64,000 nt of DNA from Phycisphaerales bacterium UBA5793 (lineage in GTDB: Bacteria; Planctomycetota; Phycisphaerae; Phycisphaerales; UBA5793). The stretch is taken from the NCBI GenBank assembly GCA_002418285.1, contig DIDT01000057.1, positions 62,001 through 126,000 on the forward strand. The letters run 5' to 3'. Position 1 is the stretch's first letter. Every line of letters begins with the position of its first letter. Under the pieces are notes generated by a model. It saw only the letters and a program-made list of their open reading frames with translations. It did no database searches and was not told where the DNA came from. Positions 33,511 through 42,365 of this stretch are shown here, piece by piece. The translations under genes were made by a program, and so were the position numbers.

Positions 33511-33996
33511 ATGAGCGGTGGCAGCGCTGAGATCGATCAACTCAAGCGCCAAATCGGCGCAGCGCTGAATGACATCGATCGTCGGGCGGGCAAGCTTACA
33601 TTCGACGAGTTCCAAGCGGCGTATGACAGCGTCCTTGCCGAATACACTCCCAAAGCGCGCGAAATTGGAATCGAGTCCTACCTGGAAAACCTGGTTGCCA
33701 GCCGCGCTTGTGGGATGGCATTCCTGTACTGGGACCAGCCCTACAGCCTGGTCAAGCCTCTCCATAATCGGCTGGCGCTGATACCGCCGCACGCCGCCGA
33801 TCGTCACGTGATCTTGAAGTGGCCACTGTGGTGCCGGTATCTCATTCACACTGGACACTTGATCGAAGCACGAAGCGTCTTCAGTGAATTCAAAGCGTTC
33901 GCAGAAGGTCCTGATGGTCGTCACTGGCACTGGGCGCCGGACTGGGTGCAAACACTTCAACAAATGCTGGATGCGACCGGCATCGAACCAGACTAA
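33511..33996 (+). CDS. Hypothetical cytosolic protein
   Basis: 161 residues starting at ATG 33511 with GAGAGGAC just upstream. It is helix-rich and polar, with no signal peptide, membrane segment or motif that I recognise; two Cys residues are far apart. It is divergent from the histidine kinase gene (144 bp between starts), and its stop overlaps the convergent purH stop by 4 bp. Coding appearance and ribosome site support it as real. Confidence 0.7.
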   Translation: MSGGSAEIDQLKRQIGAALNDIDRRAGKLTFDEFQAAYDSVLAEYTPKAREIGIESYLENLVASRACGMAFLYWDQPYSLVKPLHNRLALIPPHAADRHVILKWPLWCRYLIHTGHLIEARSVFSEFKAFAEGPDGRHWHWAPDWVQTLQQMLDATGIEPD

Positions 33997-35558
33997 TGGC
34001 GAAAATGCCTCACTCCCGTGAGCAGACATGTCACTCCGTGCCTGCTGCATACTTCGAGGGTGTCCTGATCACGCTTGGAGCCGCCGGGGTGGACGATGCA
34101 CTTGACACCGGCATCGATCAGAATCTGTGGTCCGTCCGGGAAGGGGAAGAACGCATCGGATGCCGCGATCGCGCCTTTGGCCCGCCCGCCCGCTTTCTCG
34201 ACCGCCAGGCGACATGACGCCAGACGATCCATCTGTCCGGCGCCCGCGCCGTACAGACGACGTTGGCCGCCCACCGCAATGGCGTTGCTCTTGAGGTGTT
34301 TGGCGATGATCCACACGACCGCCGCATCGGCCAGAAGCTCCGGCGTTGGAGCCGGACCGGCGGCGTGCTGCCAGGTTTCGGGCTGCGCTTTGCGCCGATC
34401 CTGATCCTGCACCAGCAGGCCGCCGGGGATGGACCGCATCTCAATCTTGCGATCCGTCGTGGGGACATGATCGCCTACCGCGAGCAATCTGACGTTGGCC
34501 CACCGCTGTGCGATCAGTTCACGCGCCGCCGGCTCATATGAGGGCGCGATGATCACCTCGAAGAACTTGCTGCCCTCGACGATACGCCGCGCCGCGGCTT
34601 CATCGACGGACTGGTTGAATGCGACGATCCCGCCATAGGCTGCCAGCGGATCGCCTTCATACGCTGCGAGGAACGCATCGGCGACATTGCCCGCCACGGC
34701 CGCACCGCAGGGGTTGGCATGTTTGATCACGGCAGCCGCCGGTTGACTGAACTCACGCACAAGCAGCAGCGCCGCCGCCGCGTCGCCGACATTGTTGTAA
34801 CTCAGCGCCTTGCCGTGAAGCAGGTCGGCATTAACAATGCTCGGCCCGTAGGACGCAGGGTCGCGATAGAGCGCTGCCTGCTGGTGTGGGTTCTCGCCGT
34901 AACGCAGATCCATCGCCTTGGTGAAACTGATACGCAACTGATCCGGGAACGTCCCGACCTGTCGCCGGTTCATCCATGCGGCAATCATCGCGTCATACTC
35001 AGCCGTGCGACTGAACGCCGCCGCCGCGAGATCCGCTCGCATCTGTTTGGTCGTCGCGCCCTCGTGAGTTTCCAGTTCGTTCGCCACGCGGTCGTACTGA
35101 TTGGGCGCGGTGATCACCGTGACAAACTCGTGATTCTTCGCGGCGGAGCGCAACATCGCCGGTCCGCCGATATCGATGTTTTCGATCGCCTCTTCAAAGG
35201 TCACGCCTTCGCGGCGGATCGTCTTGGCGAAGGGATAGAGGTTGATGCACACGAGGTCGATCGGCTCGATACCGTGTTCTTTCATCGCCTGCACATGCGA
35301 TTCGTGATCGCGCCGGGCCAGCAAGGCGCCGTGAACGGCCGGATGCAGCGTCTTGACGCGACCATCCATGATCTCGGGAAAACCCGTGATATCAGCAACC
35401 GTGGTGACATCGATCCCCGCTTCGGCGAGCACTTTCGCAGTGCCACCGGTGGAGATAATCTGCACGCCACGCCGCGCCAGCACGCGTGCAAAAGGAACGA
35501 GATCAGTCTTGTCGCTTACGGAAATGAGGGCCCGGCGAATGGGTACCTGGTCAGTCAT
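33993..35558 (-). CDS. purH: Bifunctional AICAR transformylase/IMP cyclohydrolase
   Basis: Catalyses the last two steps of IMP synthesis: formylation of AICAR with 10-formyl-THF, then ring closure. 521 residues, the usual length. The N-terminal MGS-like cyclohydrolase domain shows ALISVSDKTDLVPFARVL, and GRVKTLHPAVHGALLARRD; the transformylase part has the catalytic Lys-His in VIKHANPCGAAV and ends with the family-typical GVRHFRH. I chose ATG 35558 to match the family N-terminus; the open frame extends 13 codons further. It is not in a purine operon; purA lies 12 kb away on the same strand. Confidence 0.96.
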   Translation of the reverse strand: MTDQVPIRRALISVSDKTDLVPFARVLARRGVQIISTGGTAKVLAEAGIDVTTVADITGFPEIMDGRVKTLHPAVHGALLARRDHESHVQAMKEHGIEPIDLVCINLYPFAKTIRREGVTFEEAIENIDIGGPAMLRSAAKNHEFVTVITAPNQYDRVANELETHEGATTKQMRADLAAAAFSRTAEYDAMIAAWMNRRQVGTFPDQLRISFTKAMDLRYGENPHQQAALYRDPASYGPSIVNADLLHGKALSYNNVGDAAAALLLVREFSQPAAAVIKHANPCGAAVAGNVADAFLAAYEGDPLAAYGGIVAFNQSVDEAAARRIVEGSKFFEVIIAPSYEPAARELIAQRWANVRLLAVGDHVPTTDRKIEMRSIPGGLLVQDQDRRKAQPETWQHAAGPAPTPELLADAAVVWIIAKHLKSNAIAVGGQRRLYGAGAGQMDRLASCRLAVEKAGGRAKGAIAASDAFFPFPDGPQILIDAGVKCIVHPGGSKRDQDTLEVCSRHGVTCLLTGVRHFRH

Positions 35559-35646
35559 GCCCCCATGATAGACCGCGACCTCGCCGCACCACTGCACGGA
35601 GCAGACCGTGTTTTCCCGACTTTTGCCACCTCAAGCACCCGACCGG

Positions 35647-36813
35647 CTACGGGATCAGCTTGATGATCCGCCCGCTGCGGCTCATGCCATAGATGGTGCC
35701 GTTCTCGATTCGGTCGGACTCTACGATTGAGATACTCGGGCAGTAGGCCTTTCCCAACACCGAACCGTCGCGTTCGAGCAATCGGTAGAACGTCGATCCC
35801 GTCGCGCCGCGGCTGTCGTCTTTATCCCAGACGATCAACTGGCCATTCTTTCGAGCCACCACGGTGCCGCCGCGCACATCCGGGGAGAGCCATTTCTCCA
35901 CGCCGGTGGTCGAATCGATCGCGTGCAGTCCCCTGCCCGGCTCGGCCTGATAGATGACGCCATCAATGAGCTTGGGATCATCGGTGAGCGGCTGCTGACA
36001 ACGGAATCGCCACACGAGCTTGCCGTCCGCAATACGGAACGCCCAGAGCGACTGATCCGTACCGGCGACGTAGATGGCAAAATCATCAATTGCCGGCGTC
36101 GCCTTGACCGGATCACGAACTGCCGCCGACCAAATGCGAGAATTGTTAGCGCCATCCATCAGGTGGATGCCGCCCGATTGTGTAATTACGGCAAACTCGT
36201 TGCCGAGCACCAGTGGTGGATGGGTAATGGACTGTGCGGTTTCGAGTCGGTACGCCGTCTTCATCAGCCCCACCCCGAGGTGGTGGTAGACGATTCGACC
36301 ATCGGAAGTGCCATAAATCAGAAATGGTCCAAAGACCACGCCCGCCGTGAGCGCGGCATCCTTCGGGGCATACCGCTGCTGCTGCCGCAGGCGACCGGTG
36401 GCAACGTCGAGGAAATAGAGATCGGATTGTGTCGACGCGAGGATCTCATTGTCCAGCCGCGTCACACCCCGCAGGTGCTCCAGGCTGGCGCCGACCGGGT
36501 ATTCCCACGCAGCGCGACCATCGCGCGTGGTCAGCGCGGTCAGAATATTGCGCCCAGTCTCCGCTGCAAGCACATAGTCGTCATACGGATAGATAGTTGC
36601 CGCCTGCCCCTCGGCACTCAGAGCAATGGCCGACTCCCAGGCGATCTTGTAGTCGATCTGATCGCTTTGCTCAAGCGAGACGAGATAGGTCGTCTCGATC
36701 GGACCGCGATTTCCGGACTCGCACCCCATCACCGCCATAGAGACCACCACCAGCGGCAGAAGCGCGAGCGGACGGCGACACCAATCAAAACAACCGGGGC
36801 TCCGTCGATTCAT
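35647..36813 (-). CDS. PQQ-like beta-propeller lipoprotein
   Basis: 388 residues starting at ATG 36813, with GGAAGGA seven bases upstream. The signal peptide ends in a lipobox (VMGCES, Cys at about residue 30), so it is predicted to be a lipoprotein. Repeats follow with the PQQ-propeller pattern, such as TRDGRAAWEYPVG, DVATGRLRQQQ, IADGKLVWRFRC and DSTTGVEKWLSP. BamB-like proteins share this layout, but the sequence is not specific enough to call BamB. It is divergent from the riboflavin synthase gene. Confidence 0.85.
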   Translation of the reverse strand: MNRRSPGCFDWCRRPLALLPLVVVSMAVMGCESGNRGPIETTYLVSLEQSDQIDYKIAWESAIALSAEGQAATIYPYDDYVLAAETGRNILTALTTRDGRAAWEYPVGASLEHLRGVTRLDNEILASTQSDLYFLDVATGRLRQQQRYAPKDAALTAGVVFGPFLIYGTSDGRIVYHHLGVGLMKTAYRLETAQSITHPPLVLGNEFAVITQSGGIHLMDGANNSRIWSAAVRDPVKATPAIDDFAIYVAGTDQSLWAFRIADGKLVWRFRCQQPLTDDPKLIDGVIYQAEPGRGLHAIDSTTGVEKWLSPDVRGGTVVARKNGQLIVWDKDDSRGATGSTFYRLLERDGSVLGKAYCPSISIVESDRIENGTIYGMSRSGRIIKLIP

Positions 36814-36867
36814 GGGCCATTCCTTCCGAGGCAGGCTGTAATCGGCGCGCACCACCAGCCCTCCGGA

Positions 36868-36914
36868 GGAGGATTCTGCGCCGCCGAGACTGCCAGTATT
36901 GAGGCGAATCCTCC
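36868..36914. repeat. Inverted repeat in the divergent lipoprotein/ribE region
   Basis: GGAGGATTC (36868-36876) and GAATCCTCC (36906-36914) form a perfect 9-bp inverted repeat around 29 bases. A perfect palindrome CCTCCGGAGG overlaps its left side (36860-36869). It could be an operator or a leader hairpin for either gene. It does not match the FMN riboswitch consensus. Confidence 0.5.
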
Positions 36915-36980
36915 CTACGTCAAGCGGGGGCAGGTCCTTGCGTCTTGCTCGGCGGCCTTCCGGGGGCGTAAGGTTCCTTG

Positions 36981-37580
36981 ATGTTCACCGGTATCATCCA
37001 GCATCGGGGCCGAATTCTCGAGTCCCGGGCCACGTCGGCCGGCCGCTCACTCACAATCGCCACTGAAGGATGGGAACACGACATTCAGCCCGGCGAGAGC
37101 ATTGCGGTAAATGGATGTTGCCTGACGGTGGTCAAGCCCAACCCACTCTGTTTCGACGTCATCACGCAGACCCTTAACGTCACGACCCTTGGCGACCTGA
37201 GCCAGGGTGACGCCGTCAACCTTGAACCGGCTGTGACCCCGACCACGCTGCTCAGCGGCCACATTGTCCAAGGGCATGTGGATGGCGTCGGCATCATCCG
37301 CGACATTCAGACCACGCCTGAGGATGTCCGGGTGCGCATCGTTGTTCCGGATGCACTGATGGACTACATCGTACCCAAGGGATCGGTCGCAGTGGATGGC
37401 ATTTCCCTCACTCTGGCCGAAGTGGTCAACGACGGCTTCGTTGTCGCTCTGATTCCCACTACACTCGAATTGACGACCTTGGGGGAAGCCAAAGTGGACA
37501 AGCGAGTCAACCTTGAGGCTGATCTCGTCGTCAAGACCATCATCCACCAGATGCGCCGGATTGGCACAATTCCTTCTTGA
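36981..37580 (+). CDS. ribE: Riboflavin synthase, alpha chain
   Basis: Joins two 6,7-dimethyl-8-ribityllumazine molecules to give riboflavin. 199 residues, with the two homologous lumazine-binding domains (1-95 and 98-190). The N-terminus MFTGIIQ is invariant in the family; domain motifs are ESIAVNGCCLTV with LLSGHIVQGHVDG, and GSVAVDGISLTLAEV. The start is ATG 36981; an adjacent TTG is less likely. No other rib genes are nearby. Confidence 0.95.
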   Translation: MFTGIIQHRGRILESRATSAGRSLTIATEGWEHDIQPGESIAVNGCCLTVVKPNPLCFDVITQTLNVTTLGDLSQGDAVNLEPAVTPTTLLSGHIVQGHVDGVGIIRDIQTTPEDVRVRIVVPDALMDYIVPKGSVAVDGISLTLAEVVNDGFVVALIPTTLELTTLGEAKVDKRVNLEADLVVKTIIHQMRRIGTIPS

Positions 37581-37649
37581 CCCGGTCGATCGAGACGATG
37601 ATGGTTCACCGGGTGCAAGATGGCCATGGCCGCCGGACAGGAGGACGTG

Positions 37650-38111
37650 ATGAATGATCTGCGCATTGACCTTATTGACCCCAAAGACACTGCGCTGATC
37701 GCGCACCTGCACAACAGCATGTTCCGACCCGAGCGCGCGCCGGAGTCATTTGAGCGTCGTTTCCGCGGCCGCTACAAGGTGCTCTGTCTGGTCGCCTCAA
37801 TCAAGAACGACGCTGTGGGTTTCTACATCGGTTTCGAACTGAAGCCCTCAGTCCACTTTGGCTGGATGGTTGGCGTCGGCGCGGACTTCCGCCGCATGGG
37901 CATCGCTGGTCGCCTCATGCACAAGGCGCAGTTCTGGGCCAAGGAAGAGGGCTATACCTCGCTGCGCTTCGAGTGCAATAACACCCACCGCCCCATGCTC
38001 CACTTCGGCATCTCGGAAAACTACTCCATCGTCGGCATCCGCTGGGATCCCGATACCGCGCAGAACATCATCATCTTTGAACGGCTGCTCGACAACCTCA
38101 CCGATGAGTAG
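37650..38111 (+). CDS. GNAT family N-acetyltransferase
   Basis: 153 residues, beginning at ATG 37650 with AGGAGG five bases upstream. A single GNAT domain: substrate-side strand VASIKNDAVGFYIGFEL, acetyl-CoA loop VGVGADFRRMGIAGRLMHKA and the C-terminal RFECNNTHRPMLHFGISENY. It resembles RimI-like enzymes, but the substrate cannot be named. It ends at a small hairpin and converges on nth. Confidence 0.88.
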   Translation: MNDLRIDLIDPKDTALIAHLHNSMFRPERAPESFERRFRGRYKVLCLVASIKNDAVGFYIGFELKPSVHFGWMVGVGADFRRMGIAGRLMHKAQFWAKEEGYTSLRFECNNTHRPMLHFGISENYSIVGIRWDPDTAQNIIIFERLLDNLTDE

Positions 38112-38134
38112 CGGCAGTTCTGCCGTCAGTTTTT
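38112..38134 (+). terminator. Short hairpin terminator after the GNAT gene
   Basis: CGGCA pairs with TGCCG around GTTC (38112-38125), followed by TCAGTTTTT. The stem is short, so termination may be partial. It overlaps the convergent nth stop. Confidence 0.5.
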
Positions 38135-38818
38135 CGCATTTGAGCAGAACTGCTGGCAGATCGAATCCTGACTGCACAGCGCTCCGCGGGCCTTGCACAC
38201 ACGCCGACCGTGAAAGATGAGCAGGTGCGAGAGCAGACACCACTTGGCGCGCGGGAACAGCGCCATCAGGTCGCGCTCGATTTTGCGGACATCGTCGTGC
38301 TTTGTCAGCCCGAAGCGCTGCGCCACGCGCGTAACATGGGTATCCACGACAACGCCTTCGTTGATTCCAAATGCATTGCCGAGCACAACGTTGGCCGTCT
38401 TTCTCGCCACGCCGCGCAGCGTCAGCAGTTCATCCATCGTGCGCGGCACCTGTCCCCCGAAGTTCTCGACCAACGTCTGGCACGCGCCGTGGACTGATTT
38501 GGCCTTGTTGCGAAACAGGCCGATCGACGCAATGTATGGCTCGATCTCCTTCGGATCGGCGTTGGCAAAGTCAGCCGCCGTCTTGAACTTCGCAAACAAC
38601 TTCGGGGTGGCCTTGTTCACCCCGACGTCCGTCGCCTGCGCGCTGAGAATTGTGGCAATCAGCAGTTGCAGCGGGTTCGTGTAGTCCAGCTCGCAGTGGG
38701 CATCGGGATAGCGCTTTTCGAGTGCTGCAAGGATCTTCCGCGCCCGCACGGTTTGAGCCGCCGTCTTGCGTGGCAAGGCACCTGACGTCTGTTGCGTTCT
38801 TTTTGATGTCTTTGTCAC
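38126..38818 (-). CDS. nth: Endonuclease III (DNA glycosylase/AP lyase)
   Basis: Base-excision repair enzyme for oxidised pyrimidines. 230 residues starting at GTG. The helix-hairpin-helix LLTLRGVARKTANVVLG holds the catalytic Lys, and VVDTHVTRV the catalytic Asp. The C-terminal iron-sulfur Cys cluster is odd: CKARGALCSQDSICQQFC gives spacing 6-5-3, whereas the family norm is C-x6-C-x2-C-x5-C. All four Cys are present. It lies 10 bp after a membrane-protein gene and seems to be last in a moaE-membrane protein-nth transcript. Confidence 0.94.
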   Translation of the reverse strand: MTKTSKRTQQTSGALPRKTAAQTVRARKILAALEKRYPDAHCELDYTNPLQLLIATILSAQATDVGVNKATPKLFAKFKTAADFANADPKEIEPYIASIGLFRNKAKSVHGACQTLVENFGGQVPRTMDELLTLRGVARKTANVVLGNAFGINEGVVVDTHVTRVAQRFGLTKHDDVRKIERDLMALFPRAKWCLLSHLLIFHGRRVCKARGALCSQDSICQQFCSNAKN

Positions 38819-38827
38819 GGTGCTCTT

Positions 38828-39472
38828 TCAGGCGTTCATCCGCTTGAGCAGTTCAGGCTCTTCGAGTTTCGGTCCGCCTGATGCGGGACTGGCGGCCTGA
38901 CGATCGATCACCACCGGCGACGACAACGCCGCCGCCGATGAGAACACCAGCACAACGAGCCCAGCCAAGGTGAACTCCATGAGCAGTCGCGCCGTCGGGT
39001 GATCGGCGTCGAAGGCGCCCTTGGCCGCATCGGCCTTGTCCATCTCGCCCGCCTTGGCGGCCACCCAGTAATCACGCAGGTTGAAGAACATTCGCGGTGA
39101 GACGATGAACGCCTTGTACGACACGATGATCATCAGCACCGCCAAGGCGGCAATGCGAATGGCATTCGCCCGCGTGCGAATCGAATGGCCGAACGCCACG
39201 AAGTGCCCAACCATGATGACCACCACACCAACGATGGCAATGAGTTCTATGAAATCCTGGATCGTGAAGACCTGCGACATGACCTGCCCGGCCAGGAGCA
39301 GGCCGTGCGAGCCGGCGTACGCGGAATACTCGGGCAGCGTCGGTTCGACCTTGATCATCATCGGGAAGATAAACGCGGCCGTCGCCGCGGAGAGCACCAG
39401 TGAACCAATCCACAAGCCGATCAGCAACCAGTAGACGCCGTTGGCAAATCCATACCATCCCGATTGCTTCAT
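38828..39472 (-). CDS. Four-helix membrane protein, possibly DUF4149-like
   Basis: 214 residues with four predicted transmembrane helices (about residues 12-36, 62-86, 98-118 and 162-184) and a soluble C-terminal tail. The first helix begins WLLIGLWIGSLVLS and ends AAFIFPMMIKV, a pattern of DUF4149-like proteins, but I am not certain of the family. Its ATG overlaps the moaE stop by 4 bp (ATGA), so the two are translationally coupled. Function unknown. Confidence 0.82.
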   Translation of the reverse strand: MKQSGWYGFANGVYWLLIGLWIGSLVLSAATAAFIFPMMIKVEPTLPEYSAYAGSHGLLLAGQVMSQVFTIQDFIELIAIVGVVVIMVGHFVAFGHSIRTRANAIRIAALAVLMIIVSYKAFIVSPRMFFNLRDYWVAAKAGEMDKADAAKGAFDADHPTARLLMEFTLAGLVVLVFSSAAALSSPVVIDRQAASPASGGPKLEEPELLKRMNA

Positions 39473-39951
39473 GGAAGATCCTCTCGCTCGGAAGACTCGT
39501 CCTCATCGGCGTACACCTCAGCTGACACTTCCAATCCGCGCGACCAGGTCGTGCCATCTGCCCAGACTTCACTCTTCCAGATCGGCGCCTCGCTCTTAAG
39601 CCGGTCGATAAGCATGCGGCACGCGGCAAACGCCTCGGCCCGATGCCCCGTCACCACCTGAATGAGCACACTCGCCTCCCCAATGGGTACATCGCCGATG
39701 CTGTGATGGAGCCGCACGAACAGTGCACCGTGTTCCTTCACCACCGCCGCCGCCAGTGATCCGAGCACCCGTTGGCCCATGCTCTCATACGCCGTGTAGC
39801 GCAGCAACTGCAGCGGTCCATGCTTGTCGTGCACTTCTGCACGACTGCGCCCGAGAAACACACACTCGCCACCACCCGCTGCAATAACCGGCGGAGCCAC
39901 GTACTGCACGGGGCCGGGCTTGAAGAGAATGTCGATGGTGATCTCACTCAT
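39469..39951 (-). CDS. moaE: Molybdopterin synthase catalytic subunit
   Basis: Transfers sulfur from MoaD thiocarboxylate to precursor Z to make molybdopterin. 160 residues. Family motifs include GGECVFLGRSR, LRYTAYESMG, HSIGDVPIGEASVLIQV, HRAEAFAACRMLIDRLK and the active-site Lys in APIWKSEVW. I chose ATG 39951 to match the family N-terminus. MoaD and the other moa genes are not nearby. The region to the divergent plus-strand gene is 110 bp. Confidence 0.93.
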   Translation of the reverse strand: MSEITIDILFKPGPVQYVAPPVIAAGGGECVFLGRSRAEVHDKHGPLQLLRYTAYESMGQRVLGSLAAAVVKEHGALFVRLHHSIGDVPIGEASVLIQVVTGHRAEAFAACRMLIDRLKSEAPIWKSEVWADGTTWSRGLEVSAEVYADEDESSEREDLP

Positions 39952-40015
39952 GGATGACGCTTTCGCGGCAATCGTAGGGACCAAGTGCGTCGGACCACGC
40001 CCTGTTTCAATCCGC

Positions 40016-40021
40016 TATACT
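40016..40021 (+). promoter_or_regulatory. Candidate -10 box for the TIM-barrel gene
   Basis: TATACT matches TATAAT at five of six positions, 40 bp before the ATG at 40062. The -35 position (GGACCA) is poor, so this is tentative. Confidence 0.3.
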
Positions 40022-40061
40022 CTCGTCTCGCGGCAAACCGAAAGACGCCTACCATCGCTCC

Positions 40062-40802
40062 ATGCGTGCCTTCACACGCCTGCCGCCTGCCCCGACTCTG
40101 GCTCCCCTCGTGGGTGGCGGCGATCCGCGTGCGGCATTGCAGCACATTGCCGACAGCGGATTCCGACACGTGCAACTCTCGGCAGCGCTGCCCGGAATGA
40201 GGCCGCGCGACCTCGATCGCTCCGCGCGGCGCGACCTGCTGGCGCGACTCCGCCGCATCGAACTGACCGTCTCGGGCCTCGACCTCTGGATTCCCGAGGA
40301 ACACTACACGGCCACCGAGCACGCCGACCGGGCGGCAGCTGCGATCATGGACGCCATCGAACTTGCGGCTGATCTCGGCCGCGTTGCGCTCTCTGTGCGC
40401 CTTCCCGATGGTGTGGATGATCACGTGGCACAGGACTGGCGCGGCCGCGCTGAGACTTGTGGTGTGTCGATTGCTGACCACTCGCCAGCACCGCATGCGT
40501 TGCTCTGTTCAGGCGTCGATCCTGCCTCACTGCTCGCTGCAGGACTGTCGCCCGCTTCGCACGCATCCAATGCGCCCAGTCTTGCCGCCGCGCGCTTCAG
40601 CGACTACCGCGATGAGTCCCGCGTCGCCCCCGGCGCCGGCCGCCTCGATGTCCTCGCCTACCAAGTCGCGCTCGTCTCGCGCGGCTTCGACGCACCCGTT
40701 GCGCTGGACCTGCGCCGTGTGGCGAATCCGGCCGCAGCATTGGACGCCAGCCGAAATGCCTGGGCAGCAACCGGCATTCTCCTGGCGCCGGAAGGGGATT
40801 GA
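40062..40802 (+). CDS. Sugar phosphate isomerase/epimerase-like TIM-barrel protein
   Basis: 246 residues with the strand-helix rhythm of AP-endonuclease-2-type TIM barrels: opening GGDPRAALQHIADSGFRHVQ, a middle LRRIELTVSGLDLWIP, then ADRAAAAIMDAIELAADLG. The canonical metal-binding Glu/His residues are not evident, so the activity may be lost or different. It is divergent from moaE and followed 98 bp later by the DnaJ-like gene. Confidence 0.72.
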   Translation: MRAFTRLPPAPTLAPLVGGGDPRAALQHIADSGFRHVQLSAALPGMRPRDLDRSARRDLLARLRRIELTVSGLDLWIPEEHYTATEHADRAAAAIMDAIELAADLGRVALSVRLPDGVDDHVAQDWRGRAETCGVSIADHSPAPHALLCSGVDPASLLAAGLSPASHASNAPSLAAARFSDYRDESRVAPGAGRLDVLAYQVALVSRGFDAPVALDLRRVANPAAALDASRNAWAATGILLAPEGD

Positions 40803-40900
40803 GATCATCGCATTTGACGATGCCGCACACCACGGCTCGGTCCACGCCTCCGCGACCCCACGCCGATGCCTGATGCAAACCTATCATTGCAATCACCGCC

Positions 40901-41869
40901 ATGACCCAGCGCGACTACTACGAAATCCTCGGCGTCGCCCGCAGCGCCTCGGCCGACGAGATCAAGAAAGCCCACCGCCGCCTCGTGCGCCAGTGGCACC
41001 CTGACCGCAACAAGGCCGCAGATGCCGCGACCAGGTTCGCTGAGATTCAGGAAGCCTACGACAACCTCTCCGACCCTGAGAAACGCAAAAACTACGACCG
41101 CTTCGGCCACACGCGCGGCCCCGCGGGCTTCGGCGGAAGCGCACCGGGAGGTGGCCAGACCTATTCGTGGTCCTCTTCAGGGGGGCCCGGCGGCTTCAAC
41201 GTGGAAGACGTCAACTTCGGAGGTGGCGGCGACGTTGGCAGCATTTTCGAAGAACTCTTCGGCCGATCACGACGCGGCGGCGCCGGCGGAGGACGCGGGA
41301 GAGGTCGCAGCGCTGCCCCCGCCCAGCGCGGCCAGGACATCGCCCACACCATCGACATCACCTTCGACACCGCCATCAAGGGCGGCAAGGAACCGCTCCG
41401 CCTGTCGCGCGGACACCAGAGCGAGACAATCGACGTCACGATCCCGCCAGGCATCGCCGATGGCGCCAAACTCCGCCTGCGCGGCAAGGGCCAGCCTTCA
41501 CCCACCGGCAGCGACCATGGCGATCTCATTCTCACGATCCGCGTCGGCAAGCATCCGTATTACCGCCGCGAGGGCAACGACATCTACCTCGATTTGCCGA
41601 TCACGATTGCCGAGGCCGTCGACGGCGCGACGGTCCAGGTACCCACGCCGCAGGGCGCGGTGTCACTCAAGGTTCCGCCCGGCGCCAACACGGGACAGAA
41701 GCTTCGCCTCACGGGTCGTGGGGTGAAACTGCCCGATGACAAATCCGGCGACTTTTACGCCGTCATTGCCGTGCAGACGCCCAAAGGACTGTCCGCCGAT
41801 GATCGCGAGTTCCTCACCAGTCTTGGCGACCGCCTGCAGAACCCGCGCCACGGGCATCCGTGGGAGTAG
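40901..41869 (+). CDS. CbpA-like DnaJ family co-chaperone
   Basis: 322 residues: a J-domain (residues 4-68, DYYEILGVARSASADEIKKA and the HPD motif in QWHPDRN), a Gly/Phe-rich and Arg-rich linker (75-140) and the two C-terminal beta domains (DIAHTIDITFDTAIKGG and LRGKGQPSPTGSDHGDLILT). There is no Cys-rich zinc region, as in CbpA rather than DnaJ. It stimulates DnaK ATPase and delivers clients. No dnaK or grpE is nearby. The stop lies 14 bp before the next start. Confidence 0.92.
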   Translation: MTQRDYYEILGVARSASADEIKKAHRRLVRQWHPDRNKAADAATRFAEIQEAYDNLSDPEKRKNYDRFGHTRGPAGFGGSAPGGGQTYSWSSSGGPGGFNVEDVNFGGGGDVGSIFEELFGRSRRGGAGGGRGRGRSAAPAQRGQDIAHTIDITFDTAIKGGKEPLRLSRGHQSETIDVTIPPGIADGAKLRLRGKGQPSPTGSDHGDLILTIRVGKHPYYRREGNDIYLDLPITIAEAVDGATVQVPTPQGAVSLKVPPGANTGQKLRLTGRGVKLPDDKSGDFYAVIAVQTPKGLSADDREFLTSLGDRLQNPRHGHPWE

Positions 41870-41883
41870 AACAAGGGGAATGC

Positions 41884-42354
41884 GTGTTCATGACATTCCT
41901 CGGCAAGCAAGTTCGTGTGAGAACAGTCGCTTCGATTGTATTATTGCTTGTGTGGCCGGCTTCAGTGGTGTGGTGGGCTGGCGTCACGGCGTTCCAGGCA
42001 GAATTCGGGCTGGCGATCGGCGGAGGTGGGGTCGGTGTAACCTGGAACGATGCGCGCGACACCGGATATCCAGAGACAGATGGGATTCACTTTCAGAGCC
42101 GTCAATTCGCGTGGACGCGTCAAGAATTGGCGCTGCTCTGGCCGGACGCCGTAATTCCGACCTTTCGACGCGACATATCGACCGCATCCATTCCGCTCTG
42201 GGCACTGCAGGCTGTCGCGCTGTGGATGGTTTGGAGGGGCCCCTTTCGCCGCGCGATGTGGCTAAGAACCGGACGTTGCCCGGCGTGTGGGTATCCCGGA
42301 ACCAATTCCGCGCGCTGTTCTGAGTGCGGCGCACTCCTGCCTCCCAACAAGTAG
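41884..42354 (+). CDS. Membrane protein with C-terminal zinc ribbon
   Basis: About 156 residues. GTG 41884 has AAGGGG five bases upstream; ATG 41890 is an alternative. One membrane helix near the N-terminus (TVASIVLLLVWPASVVWWAG), a second near residues 100-115 (IPLWALQAVALWMVWRG), then a zinc ribbon CPACGYPGTNSARCSECG. The CPxCGY...CxECG pattern recurs in the gene at 45856. Function unknown. It ends 11 bp before a convergent gene. Confidence 0.72.
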   Translation: MFMTFLGKQVRVRTVASIVLLLVWPASVVWWAGVTAFQAEFGLAIGGGGVGVTWNDARDTGYPETDGIHFQSRQFAWTRQELALLWPDAVIPTFRRDISTASIPLWALQAVALWMVWRGPFRRAMWLRTGRCPACGYPGTNSARCSECGALLPPNK

Positions 42355-42365
42355 TGGTTTAGCCG

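Noticed and set aside
36841..36980. FMN riboswitch upstream of ribE
   Set aside because: None of the conserved FMN-element segments are present; only an inverted repeat is seen.
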